Source: Alphaproteobacteria bacterium (GTDB lineage Bacteria; Pseudomonadota; Alphaproteobacteria; Micavibrionales; Micavibrionaceae). Taken from it: DNA of 64,000 bases. The notes under the pieces are model-generated. The model saw nothing but the letters and a program-made list of their open reading frames with translations, was not told the origin of the DNA and did no database searches. The position numbers were made by a program, and so were the translations under genes. Location of the stretch: NCBI GenBank assembly GCA_021775915.1, contig JAJFGW010000037.1, forward strand, positions 1 through 64,000. Reading direction: 5' to 3'. This document shows, piece by piece, positions 8,689 through 17,442 of this stretch (position 1 is the stretch's first letter; every line of letters begins with the position of its first letter).

Positions 8689-10121
8689 AATTCTATACCG
8701 CCGCCACGCATCGTGCGCATTTGATTTTGAACCTGAGAATTTATTCTAAGCAATTCCAGCTCAAGCATAACGGATAACATAGCTTCCGTACGCAGATAGC
8801 TGTTCCAGGTGTCAAAATCCTGCATCAAGCCAATAGCCTGTAGAGCAACGCCTTTGCGTTCCACATTCACGGGCTCATCATATAAATTCGTAAAAAAGTC
8901 AGGGCTTTGATAAAGCCGCTTGGTCAAGATTTCCATCTGCGCGTAATAACTGGGGTAATCACCAAGATAAAGTTCAATCTCCGACCTCTCCGGATCCGAT
9001 CCAGGAGAAGGCTCCTCATCAAGGCCAAGCTGTTCCAAAATAAGTTTCATGTAAGGATAAGTTAGCTCGGAAGATTCTCCCTTACCTTCTGCCTTCATAC
9101 CAACAATCGTATTAAATGAATGTTCAGCCACAGAACGCTTGGCAATAATATTACGCATATCCAAAAGTTCGTCCTGACTTCCTCTCTGAGACATACTCGA
9201 TTCCGGCAAACGAAACATAATTTCATGCGAATATAAATTATTGGCCAGAGCAAACATGTCTTCTTCATCCGCTGTCAGATCCTGACCGGGATCATAGAAA
9301 TCTATTTCCAGCGTATTGGCACGGTCAATTGTCCGTGTAAAGCTGATATCCTTATTTTTTGTCGCGTTTGTAATTTCATTATCGGCCGGCAAACATTCCG
9401 GATACTGAATTGTCAGAGGCTGGCCCGCACCATCAGCGGCCTCTTCAGGATCACATATCCATAGCATGCGATCGTTATTATCACGAAGATCACAATAACG
9501 CCGCCGGAATTGCCGGAGCCGGAAACAGTGGTCATCAAACTGGCCACGAGCAGCAGCGCTATTCATGTTCCCCATTTGCCGGTCCATACTGCGCTGACTC
9601 ATCACAAACGTCGTGTATTCATAGTTCCGTTCTGCTTCAGCCAGACTGCGAATATTAGTGCCAAACACACACATACCGTGACTGGGCTGATAATCCTGAT
9701 GCGCCTCGGCGGCAAGTTTCTGGAACAAGGTTTGAGCTTCAAGCTGTTGCTTGGCATCAAGCAAAGAACCGATAATCAAAGTCTGGTACATCGCCGTATG
9801 AACCAGCTGTTCGGTCATCATCATCCAGGCCGGGAGAAGATAACCGCCCCATACTCTTGTTTGATCAACAAGGTTAGCGGGGTTAAAGAAAAATTCTTCC
9901 TGGTCATCGAACTCTTCTACAAGATGTTCTATGGTAATTGCGTGCTGCTCAAGAATAGTAGGAACAATAATACTTGCATGGGCAGCAGGCTCACAAACAC
10001 AAAAATCACAGGCAAAAACAGAGCGCGGCGCTAACATCAAAAAAGAAAACAGGAGAAGCAAAACCGGCAAAAATTTTGCCCGGCCTTTCAAACACTCCCT
10101 ATTTTCGTTTTTGTTTTTCAT
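8685..10121 (-). CDS. Secreted family protein, paralogue 4, unknown function
   Basis: 478 residues. The signal peptide (core FLPVLLLLFSFLML) ends SVFA, followed by CDFCVCEP at the predicted mature N-terminus. Family blocks are WMMMTEQLVH, LDAKQQLEAQTLFQKLA, QPSHGMCVFG, YCDLRDNN then WICDPEE, KDISFTRT, KRSVAEHSFNTIVGMK, and PSYYAQMEILTKRLYQ then FFTNLYDEPVNV. Between the second Cys pair and KDIS it has an extra Cys-containing segment (IQYPECLP) missing from its siblings. Its ATG directly abuts the stop of paralogue 5. The Cys next to the cleavage site is not in a convincing lipobox, so signal peptidase I processing is more likely than lipidation. Confidence 0.88.
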   Translation of the reverse strand: MKNKNENRECLKGRAKFLPVLLLLFSFLMLAPRSVFACDFCVCEPAAHASIIVPTILEQHAITIEHLVEEFDDQEEFFFNPANLVDQTRVWGGYLLPAWMMMTEQLVHTAMYQTLIIGSLLDAKQQLEAQTLFQKLAAEAHQDYQPSHGMCVFGTNIRSLAEAERNYEYTTFVMSQRSMDRQMGNMNSAAARGQFDDHCFRLRQFRRRYCDLRDNNDRMLWICDPEEAADGAGQPLTIQYPECLPADNEITNATKNKDISFTRTIDRANTLEIDFYDPGQDLTADEEDMFALANNLYSHEIMFRLPESSMSQRGSQDELLDMRNIIAKRSVAEHSFNTIVGMKAEGKGESSELTYPYMKLILEQLGLDEEPSPGSDPERSEIELYLGDYPSYYAQMEILTKRLYQSPDFFTNLYDEPVNVERKGVALQAIGLMQDFDTWNSYLRTEAMLSVMLELELLRINSQVQNQMRTMRGGGIEL

Positions 10122-11543
10122 TTATTGTATACCCGTAGCTCTTGCTTCATTCATACGATCTTGCACCATCTCTTGTGCCTTATAAACTTCCATCTCAGTC
10201 AAAACGGACAACGCCGCTTCACTGCGCAACTTACTCTTAAATAAATCCATATTTTGAACCAGGCCCAAAGCACGCAAGGCCGCCTTTTTACGCTCCACAT
10301 TAACGGGTTTATCATAGAGGCTCGTGTAAAACTCAGGGCGCTGATAAAGCTTCTTGGTTAACAACTCCATCTGAGCGTAATAGCTGGGGCGCTCACCTAA
10401 AATTGCCAGCGCTTCCGCCGGATCTTCAATACCGAGCTGCTCTAAAACTTTTTCCATGTAAAGTCTGAGCTCCTCTGTCTCTTCTTTGCCTTCTGATTTC
10501 AGGGCAATAATATTATTAAAAGAATTTTGGGCGACACTGCGCTTAGCTACGATAGAGCGCACATACATATATTCATCCTGATTATCCGGATTCTTGAAAA
10601 AGGTCTCAGGGAAATAAGAAAAAACATTATGACCATACAAGTTACTTGCCAGAGCAAAGATTGACTCTTCCTCTATATCGTCCGCACCATCGGCAAAATT
10701 AACAGCAATCGTATTGGGGTATTCAACCATTCTTGTATAATCAACGTCTTTGTCCCGGTCGACAATGTTAACGCCCTGACATATGACTTCGTTTGTTCTT
10801 GGCCCCAACTCCTGGTCGTTACCGTATTCATTACAAAAAGTTTCACGGAATTGCTCCCACCTATGCACAACATCCATACCTTTACCTGCGGCGCCAGCCA
10901 TACCTATGCTGCGCATTTGCCGATCCTGCATATGCTGGCTCAAAAGATAGGAGTTATACTCCCCCTGCCGCTGTGAAGCCGCCAAGCTACGGGAAAGAGT
11001 GCCAATTTCACACATTCCAAAACTGGGGTGATAATCCTTATGCGCCTGAGCGGTAAGTTCCTGAAACAACCTCTGCGTTTCGAGCTGAATTTCAGCGTCA
11101 AAAAACGTTCCGATAATAAACATTTGCTCCATAGCTGTCGAAACGAGCTGCTCGGTCATCATCATCATCGCCGCCAGAATATGCTCTTTGAACCAATAAA
11201 AAACGATAAATTCTTCACGATGTCTGCAAAACTCAAAACTAATCCACCCCCGTGTGCCAATTCCCGGAACACAGATATTTTCAGGAACAGAAGCAAGAGC
11301 CTCCGGGTCAGTCAGAAACGTCCCTACGCCATGTTCAAAGGTGACAACACCCCTTGTAATCGCATGATTTGTGTTAATACAGCCACAAGGCGCACAAGCT
11401 AGCGCCTTGTTTTGGGAAATAAAATTTTTGCCATGGGGAACAATCTCGACGCCCGACACAAGGAAAAGGCATAAGAAAAGCATAAAAACTCTACGCAAAA
11501 TAACAAAAAAAATCCGCCGTCTTACCGTGGCCAGATCTCTCAT
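10122..11543 (-). CDS. Secreted family protein, paralogue 5 (first in array), unknown function
   Basis: 473 residues from the ATG at 11543, preferred over an upstream in-frame TTG (11561) because a GGGGG tract precedes it at suitable spacing. A long hydrophobic leader (about residues 12-35) ends near KALA and is followed by CAPCGCIN. Family blocks are AMMMMTEQLVS, FDAEIQLETQRLFQELT, HPSFGMCEIG, FCNEYGND then VICQGVN, KDVDYTRM, KRSVAQNSFNNIIALK, and PSYYAQMELLTKKLYQ then FYTSLYDKPVNV. It is the promoter-proximal gene of the five-gene operon and diverges from icmL across 180-200 bp. Function unknown; position next to the secretion operon hints at a linked role. Confidence 0.87.
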   Translation of the reverse strand: MRDLATVRRRIFFVILRRVFMLFLCLFLVSGVEIVPHGKNFISQNKALACAPCGCINTNHAITRGVVTFEHGVGTFLTDPEALASVPENICVPGIGTRGWISFEFCRHREEFIVFYWFKEHILAAMMMMTEQLVSTAMEQMFIIGTFFDAEIQLETQRLFQELTAQAHKDYHPSFGMCEIGTLSRSLAASQRQGEYNSYLLSQHMQDRQMRSIGMAGAAGKGMDVVHRWEQFRETFCNEYGNDQELGPRTNEVICQGVNIVDRDKDVDYTRMVEYPNTIAVNFADGADDIEEESIFALASNLYGHNVFSYFPETFFKNPDNQDEYMYVRSIVAKRSVAQNSFNNIIALKSEGKEETEELRLYMEKVLEQLGIEDPAEALAILGERPSYYAQMELLTKKLYQRPEFYTSLYDKPVNVERKKAALRALGLVQNMDLFKSKLRSEAALSVLTEMEVYKAQEMVQDRMNEARATGIQ

Positions 11544-11561
11544 TCTATCAAACCCCCGCAA

Positions 11562-11741
11562 CTGCCCGCAGTTTATACAAACTCATAATATTTTAGCATA
11601 CCCCAATGGATAAAGCACAAAAATAGCAAGAAGAGCGCAATCTAATTAAGAGCTTGTTATATTTAATCTTGGTATTCATACTCTGATTCTGATAAATAAT
11701 GATAAGAGAAAGAAACTCTCACTCTTTAGTTTTTAGGACTT
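11562..11741. promoter_or_regulatory. Divergent control region between the paralogue array and icmL
   Basis: AT-rich gap between two oppositely transcribed operons. On the minus strand an extended -10 element TGCTAAAAT (11598-11590) would start transcription about 40 nt before the array's ATG at 11543. On the plus strand TTGTTA (11654-11659) and CATACT (11677-11682) are 17 bp apart, a weak sigma-70-like pair for icmL, and an AGGA ribosome site precedes the icmL ATG. Neither -35 is strong, so activator control is possible. No clear operator palindrome was seen. Confidence 0.4.
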
Positions 11742-12509
11742 ATGGCTGAAAAAACCCCTCCAAAAAGAGCGCCCAAAGCAGCGGGCGGCAAAGCGAACCC
11801 AAGAAAGTTCAAGCCCGCAAAGGGGCAGGGCAAAAAGCCTCCGCCTGCGCAAAACGCAACAGGCAAGCCTACCGACAAAAATAAAGATATTGGAAACCTT
11901 GGCGCCGTTGTTTTGCGTAATGAATTTTATCGTGACGGCTACCGTACTATTTTAAAACTAGCCCTGCTCCAGACCCTTGTTATCATAGGGCTTATCGGCG
12001 CAATGCTATTTGTTGTTCACATCCACCAGCCGGAAAACCGTTATTTTGCCACCACAGAAGATGGCCGCCTAATCCCCATGGTCGCGCTTAATGAACCAAA
12101 CTTGAGCACACCGGCCCTAATGTCATGGGTAGCGCAAGCATCAACAGAAGTGATGACCTTTGGCTTTAATGACTACAGGCGTCGCCTGCAAGAAGCCTCA
12201 CGTAACTTTACCCGACGCGGCTGGGAAAGCTTTTCAAAAGCTCTCCAGCAATCACGTATTATTGAAATGGTTGAGGCCAATCAGCAAGTTGTCACGACCG
12301 CCCCGCGCGGCGCCCCTGTGCTTGAAAGAGAAGGCGTTGTTCAGGGCCGCTATCAATGGATCGTACAGCTGCCAATGGTTTTGACGTATCAATTTGGATC
12401 TCAAAAGCGCTCTGACCGCCTGATGGTGACCATTGTTATTGTACGCGTATCCCGACTGGAAAGCCCCAATGGCATTGGCATTGAGCAATGGATCGCCGTA
12501 CCGGGCTAA
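11742..12509 (+). CDS. icmL: Dot/Icm type IVB secretion protein IcmL/DotI
   Basis: 255 residues. An inner-membrane core component of the Dot/Icm machine, related to TraM of IncI conjugation and to VirB8. It has a basic Lys/Pro/Ala-rich cytosolic tail (residues 1-55), one membrane span (about 70-92), then a periplasmic NTF2-like domain opening with PENRYFATTEDG, the family hallmark, and containing VMTFGFNDYRRRL and YQWIVQLPMVLTYQ. An AGGA site lies 5 nt before the ATG. It is the first gene of a run in the same order as Legionella icmL-K-E-G-C-D-J-B. The N-terminal tail looks longer than usual. Confidence 0.93.
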   Translation: MAEKTPPKRAPKAAGGKANPRKFKPAKGQGKKPPPAQNATGKPTDKNKDIGNLGAVVLRNEFYRDGYRTILKLALLQTLVIIGLIGAMLFVVHIHQPENRYFATTEDGRLIPMVALNEPNLSTPALMSWVAQASTEVMTFGFNDYRRRLQEASRNFTRRGWESFSKALQQSRIIEMVEANQQVVTTAPRGAPVLEREGVVQGRYQWIVQLPMVLTYQFGSQKRSDRLMVTIVIVRVSRLESPNGIGIEQWIAVPG

Positions 12510-12648
12510 TCACAGAAAAGCCGATATATATTTAGTTGTGAGTGTTTTTTGGAAAGCGGGGTGACATCACCCCTGTTCTGTGGATATTCTCTAGCTGGTA
12601 GACTTGCCATGAAATGTTGGAACATCAAAAAAAACAGGAAAAATTCGA

Positions 12649-13704
12649 GTGATCTCTAGCTTGGCTAAAAAAACCTGCTTCCTTCTATGTGCGGCCTTAC
12701 TTGTTTTGTCAGCAGAGGCCTTTGCGCAATCCGCCGCAGAAAAATTACGAGCAGGAACAAAGACGAGGCAACCATCGGCTCTCCCCACCGAGCGCGATCG
12801 ACCATTGCGCTCCCCGGGCTTAAGTTTACCGGCACAAAATACTGAAGAAGATTACGGTGTCTTTACACCTAATCAAAAAAAAGAACCGGAGACACCGGCA
12901 GAGATTGAGCAAATGATTAGAGAGCAAGCCCTAAAAGCCGCGCTGGCTGGCTTGCTTCCTATGGATGCCGATGAAATCAGGAAATTGCTCGAACGCTTTG
13001 ATGACACGCAACAAGCCGTTGAAGTCCCCGTATACCCTTATCCAGAGCCAGAAGTTGTTGTTGATACTGTCTCGCTTGATCCCGGAACAAAACCGCCTGT
13101 CCTTAAAATAGGCATCGGCCATGTAACAACACTAACGCTTCTAGATGTAACGGGCGCACCATGGCCCATTCAGGACATGACTTTTGCCGGAAATTTTGAA
13201 GTTCTTACGCCTGAAGCAGGCGGACATGTTATTCGCATCACAGGCATGTCAGAATTTGGTTACGGTAATATTTCGCTTCGCTTGCTGGAGCTTAAAACAC
13301 CCGTAACGTTTACCTTAAAAACATCCCGGGATTCGGTTCATTATCGCTTTGATGCAAGAATACCTGAATACGGCCCCTTTGCTGAAGCGCCTCTCATTGA
13401 TGGCGGCCTGAGCATTGTTGCCGGCAATTCAATATTAGGGTCTATTCTTGACGGATTGCCGCCTCCCGGCTCTGAAAAGCTTGATGTCAGCGGTGTAGAC
13501 GGGAGAACAACGGCCTATACATACAAAAAGAAGACCTACGTTAGAACCCCTCTGACATTGTTGTCGCCGGGCTGGTCTGGTTCTGTTTCATCGGCCGATG
13601 GTATGAATGTTTACGCTGTCGCAAGTGCGCCTGTGCTTTTATTGTCTGACCGCGGACAGGTCGTGCGTGCCCGACTAAGCGAAGAGGGACCTCTCGATGA
13701 GTGA
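12649..13704 (+). CDS. icmK: Dot/Icm outer-membrane core protein IcmK/DotH
   Basis: 351 residues from a GTG start, with a purine-rich ACAGGAAAAA upstream. It has a signal peptide (core FLLCAALLVLSAEAFA) and lacks a lipobox. IcmK/DotH forms part of the outer-membrane core ring with DotC, DotD and DotG. Residues about 145-250 carry the family domain: KIGIGHVTTLTLLD, APWPIQDMTFAGNF, then ITGMSEFGYGNISLRL. The N-terminal region includes a helical EQMIREQALKAALAGLLP stretch typical of DotH. Its 3' end overlaps icmE by 8 bp, indicating coupled translation. Confidence 0.92.
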   Translation: MISSLAKKTCFLLCAALLVLSAEAFAQSAAEKLRAGTKTRQPSALPTERDRPLRSPGLSLPAQNTEEDYGVFTPNQKKEPETPAEIEQMIREQALKAALAGLLPMDADEIRKLLERFDDTQQAVEVPVYPYPEPEVVVDTVSLDPGTKPPVLKIGIGHVTTLTLLDVTGAPWPIQDMTFAGNFEVLTPEAGGHVIRITGMSEFGYGNISLRLLELKTPVTFTLKTSRDSVHYRFDARIPEYGPFAEAPLIDGGLSIVAGNSILGSILDGLPPPGSEKLDVSGVDGRTTAYTYKKKTYVRTPLTLLSPGWSGSVSSADGMNVYAVASAPVLLLSDRGQVVRARLSEEGPLDE

Positions 13705-14941
13705 TGATAATTTTGATGAAGATCATGTAGATTTTGACGAAGCGCCAGGGGATGGCGGATTCGAAAATTTTGAAGGCGGCGGTGCCACTCTGGGTGATAT
13801 GTGGCGCAACAACCCTCTGGTTAAAATAGGGGTCATTGCCGGGGGTCTTGTAACAGTTATAGGGGCCATCATTCTTTTTGGTGGCGGTGATGACCCGGCC
13901 TTAAGATCACAAATCAGAGGTGGAACGGAATCCAGTGAAGCTCCTGGATCGGGCCCGTTGTCACCGGCGATGCAGGCCGCCATTGAAGAGGGAAATGTTC
14001 AGCGAACAGACATGGCCATCAGAGAAGGCGGCAGCGCCATGCCCACCCCAATAGATCCGCCGATAAGACGCCTATCGCTGCCGGAAGAAGACACAGGTAG
14101 CGAAGATCCGCTAGAACGGTGGCGCCGCATTCAAGAAGAACGTCAAAGACAGACAAGTCAAAGAAAAACTGAGGTTTTAACCGACCCTAACGCTGAAGCC
14201 ATTAATGCTCTGGCTAATGCTATGGCAGAGCAAATGGAAGGTATCTTAGGGAGTAAAGGGCCTATTGAGCCCCTTAAAGTGGATATTACACGTCAGGAAT
14301 GGCTTGATCGAAAAAGAGAAGAAAAAGCAGAAAAACAAGCAGAAAAACAAGCGCAGAATGCATCTATTAATGACGCAGAAATTGTAAATGTCTTGATTCC
14401 GGCAGGAAACATTGAATATGCACAATTAATAACAGAGGCAAATTCAGATATAGAGGGGCCTATATTGGCTCACTTGGCGAGTGGCCCTCTAGCAGGAGCG
14501 CGGCTTTTGGGATCTTTCAAAACCGAAGATGAGTTTCTTGTTTTAAGTTTTGATATTATAGTTATCGACGGTATTTCCCATTCTACAGAAGCTGTTGCTT
14601 TGAACCCGGAAACAACCAGTATCGGTCTGGCAACAGATGTCGACCACCGCTACTTTAAACGTATTATTTTACCCGCAGCCGCAGCCTTTGTAGAAGGTAT
14701 GGGAGAAGCAATTTCAGAAACGAACCAGACGACCGTTGTTGTTGACGGCGGCGCTGCCGTTTCAAGTGAGGAAGAGCTCGACACAAGAGAAGAGTTCTTT
14801 AAAGGCTTTCAAAAATCGTCTGAAAAAATCGGCGAGCTGCTTGATGAAGAAGCCGAAGAAACAGAGATCCTGATTCGTGTAGAAGCGGGCACTCCCATAG
14901 GTTTGTTGTTTATTGACCCTGTGACAGACGAAGCCGGTTAA
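13697..14941 (+). CDS. icmE: Dot/Icm core channel protein IcmE/DotG (VirB10-like)
   Basis: 414 residues. It has an acidic cytosolic tail (1-38), a membrane span (about 41-62), a variable hydrophilic linker with a charged KREEKAEKQAEKQAQ helix, then a C-terminal TrbI/VirB10-like beta-barrel domain from about residue 230 (VNVLIPAGNIEYAQLITEAN, GPLAGARLLGSF, AAAFVEGMGEAI). DotG bridges inner and outer membranes and builds the central channel. Legionella DotG is over 1000 residues because of pentapeptide-like repeats; those are absent here, leaving a minimal version. GAGGGA lies 7 nt before the ATG, inside icmK. Confidence 0.92.
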   Translation: MSDDNFDEDHVDFDEAPGDGGFENFEGGGATLGDMWRNNPLVKIGVIAGGLVTVIGAIILFGGGDDPALRSQIRGGTESSEAPGSGPLSPAMQAAIEEGNVQRTDMAIREGGSAMPTPIDPPIRRLSLPEEDTGSEDPLERWRRIQEERQRQTSQRKTEVLTDPNAEAINALANAMAEQMEGILGSKGPIEPLKVDITRQEWLDRKREEKAEKQAEKQAQNASINDAEIVNVLIPAGNIEYAQLITEANSDIEGPILAHLASGPLAGARLLGSFKTEDEFLVLSFDIIVIDGISHSTEAVALNPETTSIGLATDVDHRYFKRIILPAAAAFVEGMGEAISETNQTTVVVDGGAAVSSEEELDTREEFFKGFQKSSEKIGELLDEEAEETEILIRVEAGTPIGLLFIDPVTDEAG

Positions 14942-14985
14942 TAAAGAATAATTGTTTATATTTTTGTATTTAAGGTGTGACAAAA

Positions 14986-16194
14986 ATGAGTGGCGATAAA
15001 GATATAGAAGGCCAAATCCCTGAAGGGCAAGGACCGCATGAAACCGAGGCAGATATGCCTGTATCTGAAGCGCCACCGCCTTTAGATGAACAAGAAGCCC
15101 CGGCACCAGACGATTTTGAAGAAACCGATTTGGCTGATGACGGTGATTTTGTCGAGGAAGACTGGGAATCCTATGACGAAGAATATGCTGACGGTGATGA
15201 CGATGATGACGGCGGCGCGGCAGCGCGTGGCGCAAAATTCAATAAAATCGTTATCGGCATAACAGTCGTCATAGCGGTTGGCTTTGGTGGCTTTACCATG
15301 TTTAGCGGTGAAAAAGAAGATATGGGCTTCCCAACGGTACAACAAACCGGAGAAGCTATTCAGGTTTCCCCCGATCAAAAAGTCGAGTTTCATACAGAAA
15401 CAAAAATCAAATCCAAAGATAATTTTGGCGTGGCCTACGGAGAGAACGTTGTCGCCAAACCCGAAGAAGCGGAAGAGGCCGCGCCACCAACCGGGATATT
15501 CAATGACCCCGAAGCCCTTGCTAAAATTCGCAGCCAATCACTAGAGGCCCGCGGATACTATGAAGAGGCGCCTGAGGGACAAATGAGAGAAGAGCGGCTG
15601 CCAATGCCATCACCCATTGCCCAAACCGGCAATCAGGAAACACAGCCGGGACTTATTCCCATGCCCCGGGATCAGGAATTTGAACAATCAAATGCCGTAG
15701 ATTCTTCCGGCACTACCCCATCTATTGATTTACCAAAAGCGCGCGATATCACTCTTAAAAAAACGCCACCACAGGAACAGCAGGCCGCTAGTTCCACCTC
15801 AAATAATGCGACCCTAAAACTGGATATGATTATAGACCAGCTTGAAAATATAGAAGCCAGTCTTTCACAAATGGAAAGGCGCATCACCAAACTGGAGAAG
15901 ACTCCTCGCAAAGCAGCGACTAGCACAAAGTCATCCCGCTCCAGTCAAAAATCATCTTCTACTGCCGCCACCCCGCCCGCCAATAAAAAACAAGCCTCGA
16001 AGGCCAACTCTGATAAAAAATGGGTTTTGAAATCAGCCCAGCCCAATCAAGCCATGGTCGCAAAACAAGGGGAAAGCGATATGGTACGCATTAGCGTTGG
16101 TGAAACATTGTCCGGAATAGGTCGTATTACAGCTATTGATATGCAGAACGGTCAATGGATTGTGCAGGGCACAAAAGGTAGTATTACTCAATAA
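14986..16194 (+). CDS. icmG: Dot/Icm inner-membrane protein IcmG/DotF-like
   Basis: 402 residues from the ATG at 14986, chosen over an in-frame GTG at 14977 because AAGG at 14972-14975 is correctly spaced only for the ATG. The architecture is a strongly acidic, Pro-containing cytosolic domain (1-80), one membrane span (about 87-106), a low-complexity periplasmic linker, a coiled coil (about 277-305, LDMIIDQLENIEASLSQMER), a Ser/Thr/Lys-rich stretch, and a small C-terminal beta domain (VRISVGETLSGIGRITAID). This is the IcmG/DotF layout, and the position after icmE matches Legionella. Sequence conservation in the family is low, so the call rests on layout and synteny. Confidence 0.8.
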   Translation: MSGDKDIEGQIPEGQGPHETEADMPVSEAPPPLDEQEAPAPDDFEETDLADDGDFVEEDWESYDEEYADGDDDDDGGAAARGAKFNKIVIGITVVIAVGFGGFTMFSGEKEDMGFPTVQQTGEAIQVSPDQKVEFHTETKIKSKDNFGVAYGENVVAKPEEAEEAAPPTGIFNDPEALAKIRSQSLEARGYYEEAPEGQMREERLPMPSPIAQTGNQETQPGLIPMPRDQEFEQSNAVDSSGTTPSIDLPKARDITLKKTPPQEQQAASSTSNNATLKLDMIIDQLENIEASLSQMERRITKLEKTPRKAATSTKSSRSSQKSSSTAATPPANKKQASKANSDKKWVLKSAQPNQAMVAKQGESDMVRISVGETLSGIGRITAIDMQNGQWIVQGTKGSITQ

Positions 16195-16353
16195 AAACAA
16201 AGACTAAGTTGTGTTTATCAAAAACGTCTCTTTAATATAAACTCCTTTTACCTTCCCCTCAAAGAAAAACACAGCACAATCAATATTTTCATAAATGTGA
16301 TTTATCAACAGAAAATTAACCTTTTCAAGTGTAAATTTGATAGGGCTCTCTAA

Positions 16354-16392
16354 TTTGCACAATTTGTGTAAAATGTGATGTAATTATTATAG
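16354..16392 (+). promoter_or_regulatory. Internal promoter with palindromic operator before icmC
   Basis: TTTGCACAA (16354-16362) and TTGTGTAAA (16364-16372) form a 19-bp inverted repeat around a central T with one mismatched pair. Its right half supplies TTGTGT as a -35 (16364-16369), followed 17 bp later by TTATAG (16387-16392). A dimeric regulator bound here would block RNA polymerase, so repression is the simplest reading. The 235-bp gap after icmG contains nothing else I can identify. Confidence 0.5.
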
Positions 16393-16429
16393 GGGGCGAA
16401 AATAGGAATTATCTCGAAACTATATTGAG

Positions 16430-17416
16430 ATGGGTGTGTTTATGAATAATAGTTTAATTTATAGGAAGCTTTTTTCTTTTCTGGCAATCTTTGTGCCGGT
16501 GCAACTCGTTATGTCTGCGCCTGTATTTGCGCAAGCTGTCACACCCGCAACAACCGCCGGAACCTGTGGGGGCACCACAATAGGGGCCGTCATTTGTAAT
16601 GTAGTTGAGGGAAGCCAAGACAGTGATGCACTTTTATCAGCCATGTCCTACTTATTCGGTCTTATTATTGGTATCTGGGCTATTTCCAAACTTTATGAAC
16701 ATGTTCAAAACCCGCAACAAGTATCCGTTTGGGAGCCGATAAAAAAGGCAATCGTAGCAGGGAGCTTATTTGCCCTGCCCATGGTTATGGAAGCGGCATA
16801 TAATACCCTGACAGCTGGCGATAATAACGGTACCGGATATACTGGCTGGAGCGGCACGCCAACAGGTGGCGGACTCGATGCCATGGTTGTGGGGCTTATG
16901 AACGATACCTTTACACCGATGGCGGGTCTATTGATGCTTTTTGCCTATTTGGCAGGAATGATTCTTGTCATAGTGGGAATTATGCGCCTGATGAAATCAG
17001 CACAAGACGGCCCGCGTGGCCCGGGTGGTTTCGGAACGATTATGACCTTTCTTATTGCCGGTGCACTGTTTTCAGCAGATGAAATGATGGCAGCGTTTGG
17101 AAGCACCTTGTTTGGTACATTTAATTCAGCCACCAACGCAAGCCTAACCTTTAATGCCGGCCTGGAGGCCGTTGAAGAAGAACATGTGTTAAGTGTTATC
17201 AGTGCCGTTCTGGCATTTGTTATGGTTTTAGGATGGATCAGCTTTATTCGCGGCTGGTTTATTATCAGGAATGTTGCCGAAGGCAACCAGCAAGCTTCAC
17301 TTATGGCCGGTATGACCCACCTATTTGGGGGCGCACTCGCTATAAATCTTGGCGGAGTACTAAACGCGGTGCAAGAGACTTTCGGATTGTCCGCGATTGG
17401 TGTAAACTTTCAGTAA
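16430..17416 (+). CDS. icmC: Dot/Icm membrane protein IcmC/DotE-like, enlarged
   Basis: 328 residues, longer than Legionella IcmC (about 194). An N-terminal signal-like segment is followed by a Cys-containing spacer, then SAMSYLFGLIIGIWAISKLY, HVQNPQQ and AGSLFALPMVMEA, which closely resembles the whole of the neighbouring IcmD. A second half has several membrane spans (TPMAGLLMLFAYLAGMILV, MTFLIAGALFSADEMM, ISAVLAFVMVLGWISFI) typical of IcmC/DotE. So the protein looks like an IcmD-like module joined to an IcmC module. Several starts are possible (16430, 16442) and neither has a strong ribosome site. The place between icmG and icmD matches Legionella icmC. Confidence 0.82.
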   Translation: MGVFMNNSLIYRKLFSFLAIFVPVQLVMSAPVFAQAVTPATTAGTCGGTTIGAVICNVVEGSQDSDALLSAMSYLFGLIIGIWAISKLYEHVQNPQQVSVWEPIKKAIVAGSLFALPMVMEAAYNTLTAGDNNGTGYTGWSGTPTGGGLDAMVVGLMNDTFTPMAGLLMLFAYLAGMILVIVGIMRLMKSAQDGPRGPGGFGTIMTFLIAGALFSADEMMAAFGSTLFGTFNSATNASLTFNAGLEAVEEEHVLSVISAVLAFVMVLGWISFIRGWFIIRNVAEGNQQASLMAGMTHLFGGALAINLGGVLNAVQETFGLSAIGVNFQ

Positions 17417-17442
17417 CCGAAAGCATAGAGGAGAACTTTAAT

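Noticed and set aside
9510-10034. A 174-codon plus-strand frame in the paralogue array
   Set aside because: It lies antisense to paralogue 4, which has full family conservation; no ribosome site or homology supports it.
4546-11543. Lipoprotein family
   Set aside because: A Cys follows the signal peptide in several members, but the -3 to -1 residues (VFA, ALA, LAD, AKAH) do not form a convincing lipobox and the Cys is not always at +1.
17233-17442. Upstream extension of icmD into icmC
   Set aside because: The extension lies in icmC in another frame; the ATG at 17443 has a strong ribosome site and starts a proper signal peptide.
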